12,993 nucleotides of DNA, from assembly GCA_021129835.1 (NCBI GenBank), contig JAJOKM010000064.1, positions 1 to 12,993 on the forward strand, read 5' to 3'. The position numbers were made by a program, and so were the translations under genes. This document shows positions 12,982-12,993 of the stretch, piece by piece; position 1 is the stretch's first letter; each line of letters opens with the position of its first letter. This stretch comes from Thermodesulfovibrionales bacterium (lineage in GTDB: Bacteria; Nitrospirota; Thermodesulfovibrionia; Thermodesulfovibrionales; Dissulfurispiraceae). A model generated the notes under the pieces. That model did no database searches. It saw only the letters and a program-made list of their open reading frames with translations, and was not told the origin of the DNA.

Positions 12982-12993
12982 TAATAGCAAATA

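Noticed and set aside
1..12993. tRNA, rRNA, CRISPR array, toxin-antitoxin, defence or phage genes
   Set aside because: No cloverleaf-like segments, regularly spaced repeats, or matching small gene pairs were seen on either strand.

Overview
This 13 kb window looks like a chromosomal housekeeping segment from a moderately AT-leaning, Gram-negative-type bacterium. The gene order yicC–remA(DUF370)–gmk–rpoZ–coaBC, followed by M24 peptidase–efp–accB–accC, is familiar from Firmicutes, Deltaproteobacteria and Nitrospirota. The long omega subunit with its charged tail and the general protein style make me favour a Nitrospirota (Thermodesulfovibrio-like) or Deltaproteobacteria-like lineage. That is a judgement from recognition only. 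No tRNA, rRNA, CRISPR array, phage gene or transposase gene is visible.

Layout. (1) 1-225: a C/G-rich dispersed-repeat-like stretch with two perfect hairpins and a short-loop G-quadruplex motif, then rsmA (ksgA). (2) 1003-2588: a YacP/Rae1-type NYN ribonuclease, whose best-supported start is a rare ATT codon, and the YicC endoribonuclease. (3) 2611-4168: remA, gmk and rpoZ. A 233-bp MITE-like element with 14-bp perfect terminal inverted repeats and an 8-bp target duplication sits exactly at the remA stop codon, between remA and gmk. (4) 4178-6872: bifunctional coaBC, a small unrecognised helical/TPR-like protein overlapping it by 8 bp, and an M24 Xaa-Pro-type peptidase. (5) 6873-7131: an intergenic region with a 114-bp nested inverted-repeat element. 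(6) 7132-9494: efp (TTG start, unusual tip loop), accB and accC in a tight run. (7) 9527-10180: thiE. (8) On the opposite strand, a large P2-type cation ATPase that overlaps the end of thiE by 33 bp. (9) A short AT-rich tandem repeat at the right edge.

How the genes work together. Most of the plus-strand genes are core: ribosome maturation and translation (rsmA, efp), RNA turnover (NYN nuclease, yicC), transcription (rpoZ), guanine nucleotides (gmk), coenzyme A (coaBC), thiamine (thiE) and the first step of fatty-acid synthesis (accB/accC; the carboxyltransferase subunits are not in the window). CoaBC and AccBC connect as CoA supply and malonyl-CoA production. The ATPase is the one clearly independent unit.

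I did not find an undescribed multi-gene system. The most unusual items are the precise MITE insertion, the probable ATT start codon, an EF-P with Gln where Lys or Arg normally sits, and a P2 ATPase that lacks the acidic ion-binding residues of Ca2+ pumps.
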